A stretch of 35,230 nucleotides of DNA from Nocardioides sp. (GTDB lineage: Bacteria; Actinomycetota; Actinomycetes; Propionibacteriales; Nocardioidaceae): NCBI GenBank assembly GCA_025964835.1, contig JAOPYB010000074.1:1-35230 (forward strand), in the 5' to 3' direction. The notes beneath the pieces are model-generated. The model saw only the letters and a list, made by a program, of their open reading frames with translations. It did no database searches and was not told where the DNA came from. Positions within the stretch are counted from its first letter, which is position 1. The number at the start of each line of letters is the position of its first letter. Both the position numbers and the translations under genes were made by a program. Positions 1 to 7,617 of the stretch are shown one piece after another.

Positions 1-98
1 TCGGGGGCGAGCTCGCCCAGCCACCACCGGAGCAACGCCCCGCACGCACCACCGACCGCCACCGCGGCGATCAGCCGCGGCGGGGGCGCTGGGGTCAC
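1..98 (-). CDS. crcB: FluC/CrcB-like fluoride channel, N-terminal fragment (runs off left edge)
   Basis: Only the first 32 codons lie in the window. The reading starts at a GTG at 98 and gives a hydrophobic helix containing GGACGALLRWW after a short proline-rich start. FluC/CrcB proteins are small dual-topology fluoride exporters of the cytoplasmic membrane whose first helix carries a GGxxGAxxR pattern of this kind. The GTG overlaps the TGA stop of the ATPase gene upstream (GTGA), so the two are probably translationally coupled. The frame is open to the edge. The assignment rests on one helix and is moderate; another small membrane protein is possible. Confidence 0.55.
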   Translation of the reverse strand, partial: MTPAPPPRLIAAVAVGGACGALLRWWLGELAP

Positions 99-1057
99 GA
101 CACGCTGCTGCGTCTGCTGGTCACGGAGGAATCGTGCCACGCGAGAGGCTTCTCGCCGTTGTGCTGGCGGACGAACTCGCCGAGGAACCAGCGCTGGAAC
201 ACCCGCTGCTCGGGTGTCCGGGCCAGCGAGAGCAGTCGCTCCTCACGACAGAACGCGTCGGCGAGGTCGAGGAGCTCGAGGAAGCGGCCGACCGTGGCGG
301 CCCCGTCGCGGGCGATCGCGACGCGCAGGTCGGTGGTGTTCTTGTGGCTCCGGATGGCGTCGTCGATCTGGTAGGCGCCGATGCCCTCGCTGAGCTGGCG
401 GTCGAGCGCGCCGAAGTGGTCGGAGAGGTTCTTCGCGAGGGGGTACTCGTCCTCGTGGGCCAGCGCCAGCAGCCGCACCTCGCGGCGGAGCTCGCGGTAG
501 TGCATCTGGAAGCCGAAGAAGCTGCGCAGCGGGACGCCGCGGAGCTCGATCTCCAGCTGGCCCTCACCGGAGCGCGGGCGGCTCTCGGGCACGGGGAGGC
601 CGGTGATCACGCCCTCGACACCCTCGTCGGCGGGCTCGCACGACGGGTCGAACCAGACGACCTTGCCGGCTTCCTCGATCTCCGCACCCCAGGCGGCCGA
701 GCAGCGGGCGACGATCGAGAGACCGCGGCCGAACGTGACCAGCAGGTCCTCGAGGTCGTCGTCGTAGCCGGTCGAGGGCAGCATCGGCGGCTCGGAGGAG
801 GCGTCGCTCACCTCCACCCGGGGATGCTCGCGGGTGCCGCGGACCCGGACCAGGATCGGGGCCTCGCCGTGGAGCAGCGCGTTGGTGACCAGCTCGGAGA
901 CACCCAGCTCGGCGCACTCCGCGAGGTCGTCGCGGCCCATGTCGTCGCACACGTCGCGGACCCAGCGGCGTGCATTCTGCACGCCGCGCGGTCCCGAGCC
1001 CACGGACAGGGCGGGCCTGCTGAGCGGCACGGTGGTCTCCACGGTGGTGGGCGTCAT
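95..1057 (-). CDS. RsbW-like ATP-binding regulatory protein with C-terminal extension
   Basis: The first 130 or so residues of this 320-residue protein form a GHKL (HATPase_c_2) ATP-binding fold. The N box is ELVTNALLHG at 55-64, a DASSEPP segment sits at the G1 position, and GRGLSIV at the G2 position. In actinobacteria such domains occur in anti-sigma factor kinases and related partner-switching regulators. The remaining 190 or so residues are charged and helical, with no membrane segment or phosphatase motif; I do not recognise that half as a named domain. The ATG at 1057 is chosen over an upstream in-frame start because the upstream start would lie within the predicted promoter at 1080-1105. 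A sigma-B-type promoter suggests general stress control. Whether it acts on a sigma factor is inference, since no sigma or anti-sigma antagonist gene is nearby. Confidence 0.8.
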   Translation of the reverse strand: MTPTTVETTVPLSRPALSVGSGPRGVQNARRWVRDVCDDMGRDDLAECAELGVSELVTNALLHGEAPILVRVRGTREHPRVEVSDASSEPPMLPSTGYDDDLEDLLVTFGRGLSIVARCSAAWGAEIEEAGKVVWFDPSCEPADEGVEGVITGLPVPESRPRSGEGQLEIELRGVPLRSFFGFQMHYRELRREVRLLALAHEDEYPLAKNLSDHFGALDRQLSEGIGAYQIDDAIRSHKNTTDLRVAIARDGAATVGRFLELLDLADAFCREERLLSLARTPEQRVFQRWFLGEFVRQHNGEKPLAWHDSSVTSRRSSVS

Positions 1058-1079
1058 GGGCGATTCGTTCCCGGGCCGT

Positions 1080-1105
1080 GTACCCGCACCCCACCGCGAC
1101 CAAAC
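1080..1105 (-). promoter_or_regulatory. Sigma-B-type promoter of the ATPase gene
   Basis: On the minus strand GTTT (1105-1102) is separated by 16 bases from GGGTAC (1085-1080). This fits the Streptomyces sigma-B-family consensus of GNNT, 14-16 bases, GGGTAY. The -10 box ends 22 bases before the chosen ATG at 1057, giving a leader of about 15 bases. An inverted repeat TTGAA-CA-TTCAA at 1107-1118 sits just upstream of the -35 box. Confidence 0.55.
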
Positions 1106-1269
1106 ATTGAACATTCAAAAAGGTCTGGTCCGCGGCGCGTGGCAGGCGGCGCCCTGACCGACCAGACGCGGGGCCGGATTGGTCAAGCGAAGCGGTACGG
1201 CGGGAGAATGGGGGTACGGGGTCGGGCGTACGCGCGATCCGGATCCACCGCCACTCGAAAGGTTGCGAC

Positions 1270-2751
1270 ATGGCAGCCACGCAGGCAGCAGGGGACCGTC
1301 ACCAAGTCGTGGTGATCGGCTCCGGCTTCGGAGGTCTCTTCGGCACCAAGGCGCTGCGGCGCGCCGACGTCGACGTGACGATGGTGGCCAGGACGACCCA
1401 CCACCTCTTCCAGCCGCTGCTCTACCAGGTGGCCACCGGCATCCTCTCCGAGGGCGAGATCGCACCGCCCACCCGCGAGGTCCTGAGCTCCCAGGCCAAC
1501 GCCCGGGTCCTGCTCGGCGAGGTGACCGCCGTCGACCTCGAGGCCCGGACCGTCACCCACCACGTCCTGGGCCGCGAGAACGTCACGTCGTACGACTCCC
1601 TGATCGTCGCCGCCGGCGCCGGCCAGTCCTACTTCGGCAACGACCAGTTCGCCGAGTACGCGCCCGGCATGAAGAGCATCGACGACGCCCTCGAGCTGCG
1701 CGGCCGGATCTTCGGCGCGTTCGAGATGGCCGAGCTGGGCGCCGCGCGCGGCGACAACGTCGACCACCTGCTGACCTTCGTGGTCGTCGGCGCCGGCCCC
1801 ACCGGCGTCGAGATGGCGGGCCAGATCGCCGAGCTGGCGCACCGCACCCTGCGCCGCGACTTCCGCTCGATCAACACCCGCAGCGCCCGCGTCGTCCTCG
1901 TGGACGCCGCCCCGCAGGTGCTGCCGCCGTTCGGCGCCAAGCTCGGCGCCAAGGCGCAGAAGGAGCTCGAGGGTCTCGGCGTCGAGGTCCTCCTCGGCGC
2001 GATGGTGACCGACGTCGACGAGCGCGGCATCGAGATGAAGTACAAGGACGGCCGCGTCGAGCGGATCAACACCGTCACCAAGATCTGGGCGGCCGGTGTC
2101 CAGGCGAGCCCGCTCGGCCGGACCCTCTCCGAGCAGTCCGGCGCGCCCCTCGACCGGGCCGGCCGGATCAGCGTCAACCCCGACCTCACGCTCCCGGGCC
2201 ACCCCGAGGTCTTCGTGGTCGGCGACATGATCAACCTCGACCACCTCCCGGGCGTCGCCCAGGTCGCGATCCAGGGCGCCAAGTACGCCGCCAAGGAGAT
2301 CGAGGGACGCCTCAAGGGCAAGCCCGCCCAACCGCCCTTCAAGTACCGCGACAAGGGCTCGATGGCGATCATCAGCCGCTTCCGCGCGGTCGCGATGGTG
2401 GGCAAGCTCCGGCTCACGGGCGTGATCGCCTGGCTGATGTGGCTCGCGGTGCACCTCGTCTACATCACGGGCTTCAAGAATCGCGTGACGGCGGTGCTGC
2501 ACTGGCTCATCTCGTTCCTCGGCCGCGGCCGCTCGGAGCGCACCACGACCGAGCAGCAGATCTTCGGCCGGACCGCCCTGGCCCGGCTCAAGCGCGGTGC
2601 GACCGACCTGGTCTCCGAGCCCGGGGCGTACGACGCCGCGCGGCAGATGCTGGAGACCACCCGGCGGGCGGAGCTCGAGTCGCAGGCGCTCGAGGAGGCC
2701 CGCCTCACCGACGCCGGCCAGCGCGGCCTCCCCGCCGCCGAGCGGGTCTGA
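1270..2751 (+). CDS. ndh: Type II NADH dehydrogenase (NDH-2)
   Basis: The product is 493 residues and should transfer electrons from NADH to menaquinone at the cytoplasmic membrane without pumping protons. Visible motifs are an N-terminal FAD dinucleotide fold (VVVIGSGFGG at 13-22), a second Rossmann fold for NADH (VVVGAGPTGVEMAG, mid-protein), a C-terminal FAD contact VFVVGDM, and the conserved AAGVQASPLG segment. Near residues 375-400 is a hydrophobic stretch (GVIAWLMWLAVHLVYITGF) of the kind that anchors NDH-2 to the membrane surface. Length matches actinobacterial NDH-2. It is divergent from the ATPase gene and convergent with the thioesterase gene, with only 4 bases between the two stop codons. 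Confidence 0.93.
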   Translation: MAATQAAGDRHQVVVIGSGFGGLFGTKALRRADVDVTMVARTTHHLFQPLLYQVATGILSEGEIAPPTREVLSSQANARVLLGEVTAVDLEARTVTHHVLGRENVTSYDSLIVAAGAGQSYFGNDQFAEYAPGMKSIDDALELRGRIFGAFEMAELGAARGDNVDHLLTFVVVGAGPTGVEMAGQIAELAHRTLRRDFRSINTRSARVVLVDAAPQVLPPFGAKLGAKAQKELEGLGVEVLLGAMVTDVDERGIEMKYKDGRVERINTVTKIWAAGVQASPLGRTLSEQSGAPLDRAGRISVNPDLTLPGHPEVFVVGDMINLDHLPGVAQVAIQGAKYAAKEIEGRLKGKPAQPPFKYRDKGSMAIISRFRAVAMVGKLRLTGVIAWLMWLAVHLVYITGFKNRVTAVLHWLISFLGRGRSERTTTEQQIFGRTALARLKRGATDLVSEPGAYDAARQMLETTRRAELESQALEEARLTDAGQRGLPAAERV

Positions 2752-2755
2752 CCGG

Positions 2756-3439
2756 TCACTCGAAGCGGCTGGGCGCCGAGCGGTGCTCGGCCTGCTCCTG
2801 CTCCTGCTCCACGAACGCGGCGCGGGCCCACCGGGGCAGGATGAAGACGCCCTCGGCCTCGACGGTCACGCCCTCGTCGTCGGCGATGTGGCCGACGGCG
2901 TACGTCTTGATGCCCTCGACCCGGTCGATGTGCGCCTCGGCCGTCAGCGGGCCCAGCGGTGTGCCGCGGCGGTAGCGCAGGGTCAGGGTGCCGGTCATGC
3001 CCGGCTTGCCGCCGGCGCCGGCCGCCTCCCCGAGCATCTGATCGAGGAGCAGTGCGGACACCCCGCCGTGGACCAGCCCGGGCGGGCCCTCGTAGGCGGC
3101 GCCGAGCGTGAAGTCCGACCAGGCCCGCCCGCTGGGCTCGTGCTGGATGACCAGGGGCGGCGCGACCGCGTTGCGGGCGCCGACGACGGCATTCCCCCAC
3201 GCGCGGCTGCGACCCGCCGAGCCGAACCGGACCCCGTAGGACCCCTCGATCTGGCGCTCACGCAGCCGCTTGGTGAGCGCCTCGACCTCGGCCTGCGCGA
3301 CCCGGATGTCGTCGTCGTCGACCTCGGTGCGGATCACCGCGTCGACGAGCTCGCGCACGCTCTGGGCGAGCGGTCCGTAGAGCGCCTTCTGCCGGTCGAT
3401 CTCCTCGACGGGGACTTCCTCGTGCACGTATCCAGCCAC
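2756..3439 (-). CDS. PaaI-family hotdog-fold thioesterase
   Basis: The protein has 227 residues. The C-terminal 130 or so carry a single hotdog domain: GPPGLVHGGVSALLLDQMLG matches the HGG(x)5-D core of PaaI/acyl-CoA thioesterases, followed by the strand GTLTLRYRRGTPLGPLTAEA. It probably hydrolyses acyl-CoA thioesters in the cytoplasm. The N-terminal 70 residues are charged and probably alpha-helical, an extension common in actinobacterial members. The GTG start has no good ribosome binding site, and a TAGACT -10-like box (3451-3446) ends only 6 bases before it. The transcript could therefore be leaderless, although no -35 box is visible. Confidence 0.82.
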   Translation of the reverse strand: MAGYVHEEVPVEEIDRQKALYGPLAQSVRELVDAVIRTEVDDDDIRVAQAEVEALTKRLRERQIEGSYGVRFGSAGRSRAWGNAVVGARNAVAPPLVIQHEPSGRAWSDFTLGAAYEGPPGLVHGGVSALLLDQMLGEAAGAGGKPGMTGTLTLRYRRGTPLGPLTAEAHIDRVEGIKTYAVGHIADDEGVTVEAEGVFILPRWARAAFVEQEQEQAEHRSAPSRFE

Positions 3440-3518
3440 CCGCGGAGTCTAGAACGGGTTCCAGTTCAGGCCCGGCAGCCGGGTGGGCGATCCGGTCCTG
3501 CACTGGTGGAATGGGCCC

Positions 3519-4025
3519 ATGACAGAGCTCGTGGTCCCCGACGTCCGCTGGCACGGGTCCTGGGCGGCCGCGATGCCCGAGTTCGGGGACGGCTACCCGC
3601 ACGGGTCCGGGCTCGCTGACGACACCCCGACGTACGACGAGGCGGGCTGCGCGGCGTACGCCGCGTGGCTGCGCGCCGCGGTCGGTACGCCGATCCGCGA
3701 GGACTGGGTGCCCTGCTCGTTCTACTGGATGGCCGACGGCGACGAGATCGTCGGGTTCCTCGCGCTGCGGCACTCGCTGAGCGACTGGCTGCTCGAGGAG
3801 GGCGGCCACATCGGCTTCTCGGTGCGGCCCGCGCGGCGCCGGGAGGGGCACGCGGGCCAGGCCCTGGCGCTCGCGCTGCCGCGGGCCGCCGACCTGGGGC
3901 TGGACCGCGTGCTGCTCACCTGCGACGAGGACAACGACGGGTCGCGGCTGACCATCGAGCGCAACGGGGGCGTCTACGAGGACAGCCGCAACGGCAAGCG
4001 CCGCTACTGGATCGCGACCGGCTGA
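3519..4025 (+). CDS. GNAT-family N-acetyltransferase
   Basis: A 168-residue GNAT protein. The acetyl-CoA pyrophosphate loop is read as FSVRPARRREGHAGQAL (the R/Q-x-x-G-x-G/A region), preceded by the strand EIVGFLALRHSL and followed by LDRVLLTCDEDNDGSRLTIERNGG, a typical GNAT strand 5/helix 4 ending. The RNGGVYEDSRNGKRRYWI tail resembles the YnaD/YjcF-like subgroup. The substrate cannot be told. The ATG at 3519 is preferred over an in-frame GTG at 3483 because GGTGGA lies 8 bases upstream and residues before it do not look conserved. It converges on the next gene with a 4-base gap. Confidence 0.85.
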   Translation: MTELVVPDVRWHGSWAAAMPEFGDGYPHGSGLADDTPTYDEAGCAAYAAWLRAAVGTPIREDWVPCSFYWMADGDEIVGFLALRHSLSDWLLEEGGHIGFSVRPARRREGHAGQALALALPRAADLGLDRVLLTCDEDNDGSRLTIERNGGVYEDSRNGKRRYWIATG

Positions 4026-4029
4026 GCCC

Positions 4030-4902
4030 TCAGTCCGGCGCCGGGCGGTAGTGGCGCACGACCCGGGTGAACGCCACCGGGTCGACCATCGAGGCGTCGA
4101 CCACGAACGGCGCCATGCTCCGGCGCTGGAAGAGCACCTTCCAGCCGCGGCTCCCGGGCTCGCCGACGATGTCGACCGGTGTGTGGCGGCTGGTCAGGTC
4201 GAACAGGTGGCGGCTGCCGCCGCGCAGGATCTCCAGCTGGCCGCCGCGCACGGTGAGCCGGGTGACCGCCGACCCCGCCCGGACCGCCCAGACGATGCCC
4301 GTGAGGAGTGCGAGGGCGGCCGCGATCCCGATACTGGGGCCGGTGCGGTCCTGCCAGGCGACGTACGCCGCCACCACGGTGGCCCCGAGCGCGACGAGCA
4401 GGACGAGGCCGACGACCCGCCGGGCGCCGGACCGCGGCGCGAACTCCACGACGTCCGCGACCGGAGCGGCGGTCGTGACCGGGCCGACGTCCCTCGGAGC
4501 GGCGACCGCGGGCAGCGGATCCCCGGTCACCGCCCCTCGGTCCGCGGTGCCTGTCACGGCCGCCGCACCCCCTTCGGCCACCCCCACGTGCGCACCCGAA
4601 TCAGGTGGTGTGACCGGGCCGGTCCGCTCCGCCGCAAGCGCGGCGAGCACGGCCCGGGCCGCCTGGTTGTCCGATCGTTCCTCGGGCGGTTCGTCGACGA
4701 CGGTTGTCGGTGCGGCGGCCAGCAGCTCCTCGGGGAGGACCCCCAGGTCGACGGAGGTGTCGACGAAGAGCGGGCTGTCGAGGGCAGCGTCCGCTGGCAG
4801 GCTGCCGGTCACGTCGGACTGCTCCTGGTCCCGGTGCGCGAGCCAGCGGTCGAACAGGTCGAAACCCGACTCGCCCGCCCGCTCCCGCTGCCCCTCACTC
4901 AT
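4030..4902 (-). CDS. Two-helix membrane protein of unknown function with C-terminal PH-like domain
   Basis: The protein has 290 residues from the ATG at 4902. Residues 1-155 are acidic and rich in Ala, Pro, Asp and Glu, so probably disordered and cytoplasmic. Two transmembrane helices follow (VVGLVLLVALGATVVAAYVAW near 162-182 and IGIAAALALLTGIVWAV near 189-206). The last 80 residues are a beta-rich domain beginning TRLTVRGGQLEILRGG, which resembles the small PH-like domains of actinobacterial membrane proteins. I cannot assign a function. A longer in-frame start at 5013 would overlap the promoter region of the divergent reductase gene and is not favoured. Confidence 0.75.
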   Translation of the reverse strand: MSEGQRERAGESGFDLFDRWLAHRDQEQSDVTGSLPADAALDSPLFVDTSVDLGVLPEELLAAAPTTVVDEPPEERSDNQAARAVLAALAAERTGPVTPPDSGAHVGVAEGGAAAVTGTADRGAVTGDPLPAVAAPRDVGPVTTAAPVADVVEFAPRSGARRVVGLVLLVALGATVVAAYVAWQDRTGPSIGIAAALALLTGIVWAVRAGSAVTRLTVRGGQLEILRGGSRHLFDLTSRHTPVDIVGEPGSRGWKVLFQRRSMAPFVVDASMVDPVAFTRVVRHYRPAPD

Positions 4903-5021
4903 GCCTGGAAAACTACGCCCGGGGCGGGTGGTTATGCGAGCCTCGCGAATGTCTGGTCCGGTCCGGTACCCGGCCCCTTTCCCGGGTGCATGCGGGACCG
5001 GCGCCCGGGGCACGGGGAGCC

Positions 5022-5630
5022 ATGACAGATGTCCGAGCCCTTGTCCTGGTCTGCACCCTCAAGCCGTCACCCGCGAAGTCGAGCTCGATGCTCATCGGCA
5101 CCCAGGTGCTGGACGAGCTGAAGGCGGCCGGCGCGACCGGCGAGGTGGTCCGCGTCGCCGACCACACGATCCGCTTCGGCGTCAGCACCGACGAGGGGGA
5201 CGGCGACGAGTGGCCGGTCATCCGCGCCAAGATGCTGGACGCCGACGTCCTCGTGGTGGCGACCCCGATCTGGATGGGACAGCCGGCCTCCGTGTGCAAG
5301 ATGGTGCTCGAGCGCCTCGACGCCGAGCTCGGCGAGAGCGACGACGAGGGGCGGATGCTCACGCACGGCAAGGTCGCGATGGTCGCGGTCGTGGGCAACG
5401 AGGACGGTGCGCACCACACGATCGCCGAGTGCCTCCAGGCCCTCAACGACGTCGGGTTCTCGGTCGCGGCCAACGCCGGCACCTACTGGGTGGGCGAGGC
5501 CATGCAGGCCACGGACTACCAGGACCTCGACCCCAGCCCGGAGAAGACCACGGCCACCACGAAGACGGCCGCGGCGTACGCCGTGCACCTCGCCCGCCTG
5601 CTGAAGGGCTCGCCCTTCCCGGCTGCGTGA
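5022..5630 (+). CDS. Flavodoxin/NADPH-dependent FMN reductase family protein
   Basis: A 202-residue flavodoxin-fold protein. After the first strand (VRALVLVCTLK) comes a serine-rich phosphate loop (SPAKSSSMLIG) that binds the FMN phosphate. The segments DADVLVVATPIWMGQPAS and VGNEDGAHHTIAECLQALNDVGF match the isoalloxazine-contacting loops of the NAD(P)H-dependent FMN reductase/flavodoxin family. It should be a cytoplasmic redox protein; the physiological partner is unknown. The start is set by GGGGAG a few bases before the ATG at 5022. A perfect hairpin at 5681-5720 probably ends the transcript. Confidence 0.85.
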   Translation: MTDVRALVLVCTLKPSPAKSSSMLIGTQVLDELKAAGATGEVVRVADHTIRFGVSTDEGDGDEWPVIRAKMLDADVLVVATPIWMGQPASVCKMVLERLDAELGESDDEGRMLTHGKVAMVAVVGNEDGAHHTIAECLQALNDVGFSVAANAGTYWVGEAMQATDYQDLDPSPEKTTATTKTAAAYAVHLARLLKGSPFPAA

Positions 5631-5680
5631 AACCGTCGGCCGGTCCAGACCGCAGCACGTGATCCAGTGCAGATCCTGCG

Positions 5681-5720
5681 GCGTCAGGCCCGCTTCGCCC
5701 CAAGGCTTCCGGCCTGACGC
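5681..5720 (+). terminator. Perfect 10-bp hairpin after the FMN reductase gene
   Basis: GCGTCAGGCC (5681-5690) and GGCCTGACGC (5711-5720) are exact reverse complements with a 20-base loop, starting 51 bases after the stop codon. There is no U-tract, as is usual for terminators in GC-rich actinobacteria. The long loop makes termination less certain. Confidence 0.45.
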
Positions 5721-5806
5721 GTGTGCGACGCGGAGCGGGTAGTGGCCTGTTTCACGTACTCACGGGTAGCCGTGTGGCGACGTTCTCATGTCCCTAGCGT
5801 GGCCAC

Positions 5807-5926
5807 GTGCCCAGTCCGGAAGCCCGCGCCACGTGCGAGATCTGCCGGGCGGTCGTGCCCGATCCGCTGATGTACTTCCACCGCGCGTGGCACGAGGACG
5901 TGGACGAGCGGGCCAGCGCGTCCTGA
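5807..5926 (+). CDS. 39-residue protein with C2H2 zinc-finger spacing
   Basis: A GTG at 5807 opens a 39-codon frame ending at a TGA at 5926. The sequence contains Cys10-x2-Cys13-x11-His25-x3-His29, the ligand spacing of a classical C2H2 zinc finger, in TCEICRAVVPDPLMYFHRAW. A hydrophobic core (V16, V17, L21, M22, Y23, F24, W28) lies between the ligands and an acidic tail follows. Codons are GC-rich at third positions, as in neighbouring genes. There is no strong ribosome binding site, so expression may be leaderless. It stands alone between two hairpins, next to tRNA-Lys. Function is unknown; nucleic-acid or protein binding is a guess from the fold. Confidence 0.5.
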   Translation: MPSPEARATCEICRAVVPDPLMYFHRAWHEDVDERASAS

Positions 5927-5995
5927 TCAGGTCGTGCCGGCGACCCCTCCCTTGGCTGGCGCGACCACGTGGGCGACATCGCGTTCGCCCACGGC

Positions 5996-6029
5996 CGACA
6001 CCCCGTCACCCTTCGGTGTCGGGGTGTCG
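5996..6029. terminator. Strong hairpin between the zinc-finger ORF and tRNA-Lys
   Basis: CGACACCCCG (5996-6005) pairs perfectly with CGGGGTGTCG (6020-6029). After one T-T mismatch the stem continues for 4 bp (CACC/GGTG) to a CTTC loop. It lies 70 bases after the small ORF on the plus strand and 125 bases beyond the tRNA 3' end on the minus strand, so it could stop transcripts from both sides. Confidence 0.55.
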
Positions 6030-6154
6030 TGTTCCCCGGGCCCAGCGTCCGGGCAAGTGATGGCCGCAACCAGGGAGCCCACCAGGTCACCTGTTAGCTC
6101 CCGGGCCGACAGTCGTGGGTCCGGGAGTTTCCGATGTCCTGAGACATCACAAGG

Positions 6155-6227
6155 TGGGCCCCGTGGGACTCGAACCCACAACCAAGAGATTAAAAGTCTC
6201 CTGCTCTGCCAATTGAGCTAGGGGCCC
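6155..6227 (-). tRNA. tRNA-Lys (anticodon UUU)
   Basis: On the minus strand the 73 bases fold as a standard cloverleaf. The acceptor GGGCCCC pairs with GGGGCCC, the D stem is GCTC/GAGC, the anticodon loop is CTTTTAA (anticodon TTT), and the T arm is GTGGGTTCGAGTCCCAC. Discriminator base is A. The following bases are CCT, so the CCA end is not fully encoded and must be added afterwards. No second copy of its 3' end was seen elsewhere in the window. Confidence 0.96.
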
Positions 6228-6861
6228 GGGGCATCAGGGGATTGGTCGGGAGATCCCTCGGGATGACGACCGGGTGATCTTCCCACCCTGATCGCAGGGC
6301 AAGAGTCTAGAGTGGAGCCACGCGCCGACTGGCACTGCCGCAGTGGTCACCGGCAAACCGGCTAACCGGCACATCGGAGCGTTGCTCGGCCACGGAACCT
6401 CCAGGGAGCACCCTTGCCGTTGCTCCAGCAGGTCAGGCCACTGGGCCCTCGCGTGTGGGTGACCTTCCCTTCCGACAGTCACGGATCACGATCCCTGAGC
6501 CCGTAGGCCCTGCGCCTTCGGTGGCGCGCCGGGTCGGCGCCCTCGACTGGTTGAGGTACGTACCTGACCCTCGCGGCCTGTCGAGGGTCCACAACACCAC
6601 GCGATGGGCTGCCAGCCGGGCCGGGTCGCTGGCCCGCGCCCTCGGTTGTGGTCCCGGGGCTCGGGCACGCCGTCGCAAACCCGGAGGTCCAGCAGCCATT
6701 GCTTGATCGTCAGCGCGCCGTCGACGGTCACGAGCATGGTGCTGACGTCGCCTGCCAGCAAGGGGACGCACCGGCTCGTCGCCCAGCAGGCTGCGGTCCC
6801 GCAGATGTGCGAACCTCATCCGCGGCGAGCAGCTTGGGTGGGCGAGTCCGGTGACGGGCCC
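6228..6861. other. 634-base gap between tRNA-Lys and the catabolic locus
   Basis: No confident gene. On the minus strand, short stretches between about 6600 and 6820 read as protein-like in two frames (AHLRDRSLLGDEP, then STMLVTVDGALTIKQWLLDL), as if a gene had been frameshifted; I cannot name it. Also present are three tandem 8-mers of the form ACCGGCnn at 6349-6372, a perfect 12-bp palindrome AGGTACGTACCT at 6554-6565, and an inverted repeat CCCTCGAC/GTCGAGGG (6540-6547 and 6580-6587) that encloses it. The stretch may be a decayed boundary of the accessory region. Confidence 0.4.
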
Positions 6862-7617
6862 TCAGTAGGTGGCCCGGCCGCCGGACAGATCGAACGTGAA
6901 GCCGGTCGTGAAGCTGCATGCCGGCGAAATCATCCAGGTCAGCATGGTGGACGCCTCGTCTGCCGTGCCGGTGCGCCCCATCGGTATCTTCGCCGTCATG
7001 TAGTCGACGACCTCCGGGGGCTGGGTGTCCAGGAACGGGGTGTGGATCACGGCCGGCGCCAGGGCGTTGATGGTGATTCCGTCCTGGGCGTACTCCTTGC
7101 CCTGCGCCTTGACCATCCCGATCAGGCCGGCCTTGGTGGCCGAGTAGCCGATCATGTTCGGGTTCCCCTCCTTGCCGGCGATCGAGGCGACCATCGCGAT
7201 CCGTCCGTAGCGGTGCTCGAGCAGGTACGGCAAAACGGCGCGAGTGAGCGAGAAGGCGCCGCGCAGGTTGACCCGGTAAGTCGCATCGAGTTCGTCCTCA
7301 TTGACCTCGTGGCTCCGGCGTCCCAGGGGTCCGGTGATCCCGGCGCAGTTCACCAGCGCGTGAATCCGGCCCCAGCGGTTGACGGCGTGCTCCATCAGGG
7401 CATCGACGCCGGCAGGGTCCGTCACGTCGGTGCGCCACGCGGACATGGAGTCGGACGCCGTGGCGGCCAACTGACGGATACCCTTTTCCTCGCGATCGGC
7501 GCAGACGACGTTCGCACCGGCCGACGCGAAATGCCTCGCGGCAGCTCGTCCGATTCCGGAGCCGGCCCCGACGACGATCACGGTGTGACCGGTGATGGAA
7601 CCGGCTTCGGAACTCAT
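6862..7617 (-). CDS. Short-chain dehydrogenase/reductase (SDR), catabolic operon
   Basis: A 251-residue classical SDR: cofactor loop GAGSGIG at 17-23, NCAGI in place of NNAGI, catalytic Ser in MVASIAGKEG and the YSATK active-site motif. It should oxidise or reduce an alcohol/ketone with NAD(P). Family relatives include dehydrogenases of 2-keto-3-deoxy sugar acids. Those feed a FAH-type hydrolase, and such a hydrolase gene lies immediately upstream with an ATGA overlap (7614-7617). That pairing is suggestive, not proof. It is the last gene of the leftward operon. Confidence 0.88.
   Translation of the reverse strand: MSSEAGSITGHTVIVVGAGSGIGRAAARHFASAGANVVCADREEKGIRQLAATASDSMSAWRTDVTDPAGVDALMEHAVNRWGRIHALVNCAGITGPLGRRSHEVNEDELDATYRVNLRGAFSLTRAVLPYLLEHRYGRIAMVASIAGKEGNPNMIGYSATKAGLIGMVKAQGKEYAQDGITINALAPAVIHTPFLDTQPPEVVDYMTAKIPMGRTGTADEASTMLTWMISPACSFTTGFTFDLSGGRATY

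Noticed and set aside
1212-1217. Second sigma-B promoter (GGGTAC) before the NDH-2 gene
   Set aside because: No GNNT box lies 14-16 bases upstream on that strand.
134-1315. Long open frame of 393 codons on the plus strand
   Set aside because: It lies opposite the ATPase gene, has no family motifs and reflects GC-rich codon bias on the other strand.
6155-6227. tRNA-Lys as attachment site of an integrated island
   Set aside because: Integration normally occurs at the tRNA 3' end, which faces the core-like side here. No repeat of that end and no integrase gene were seen.
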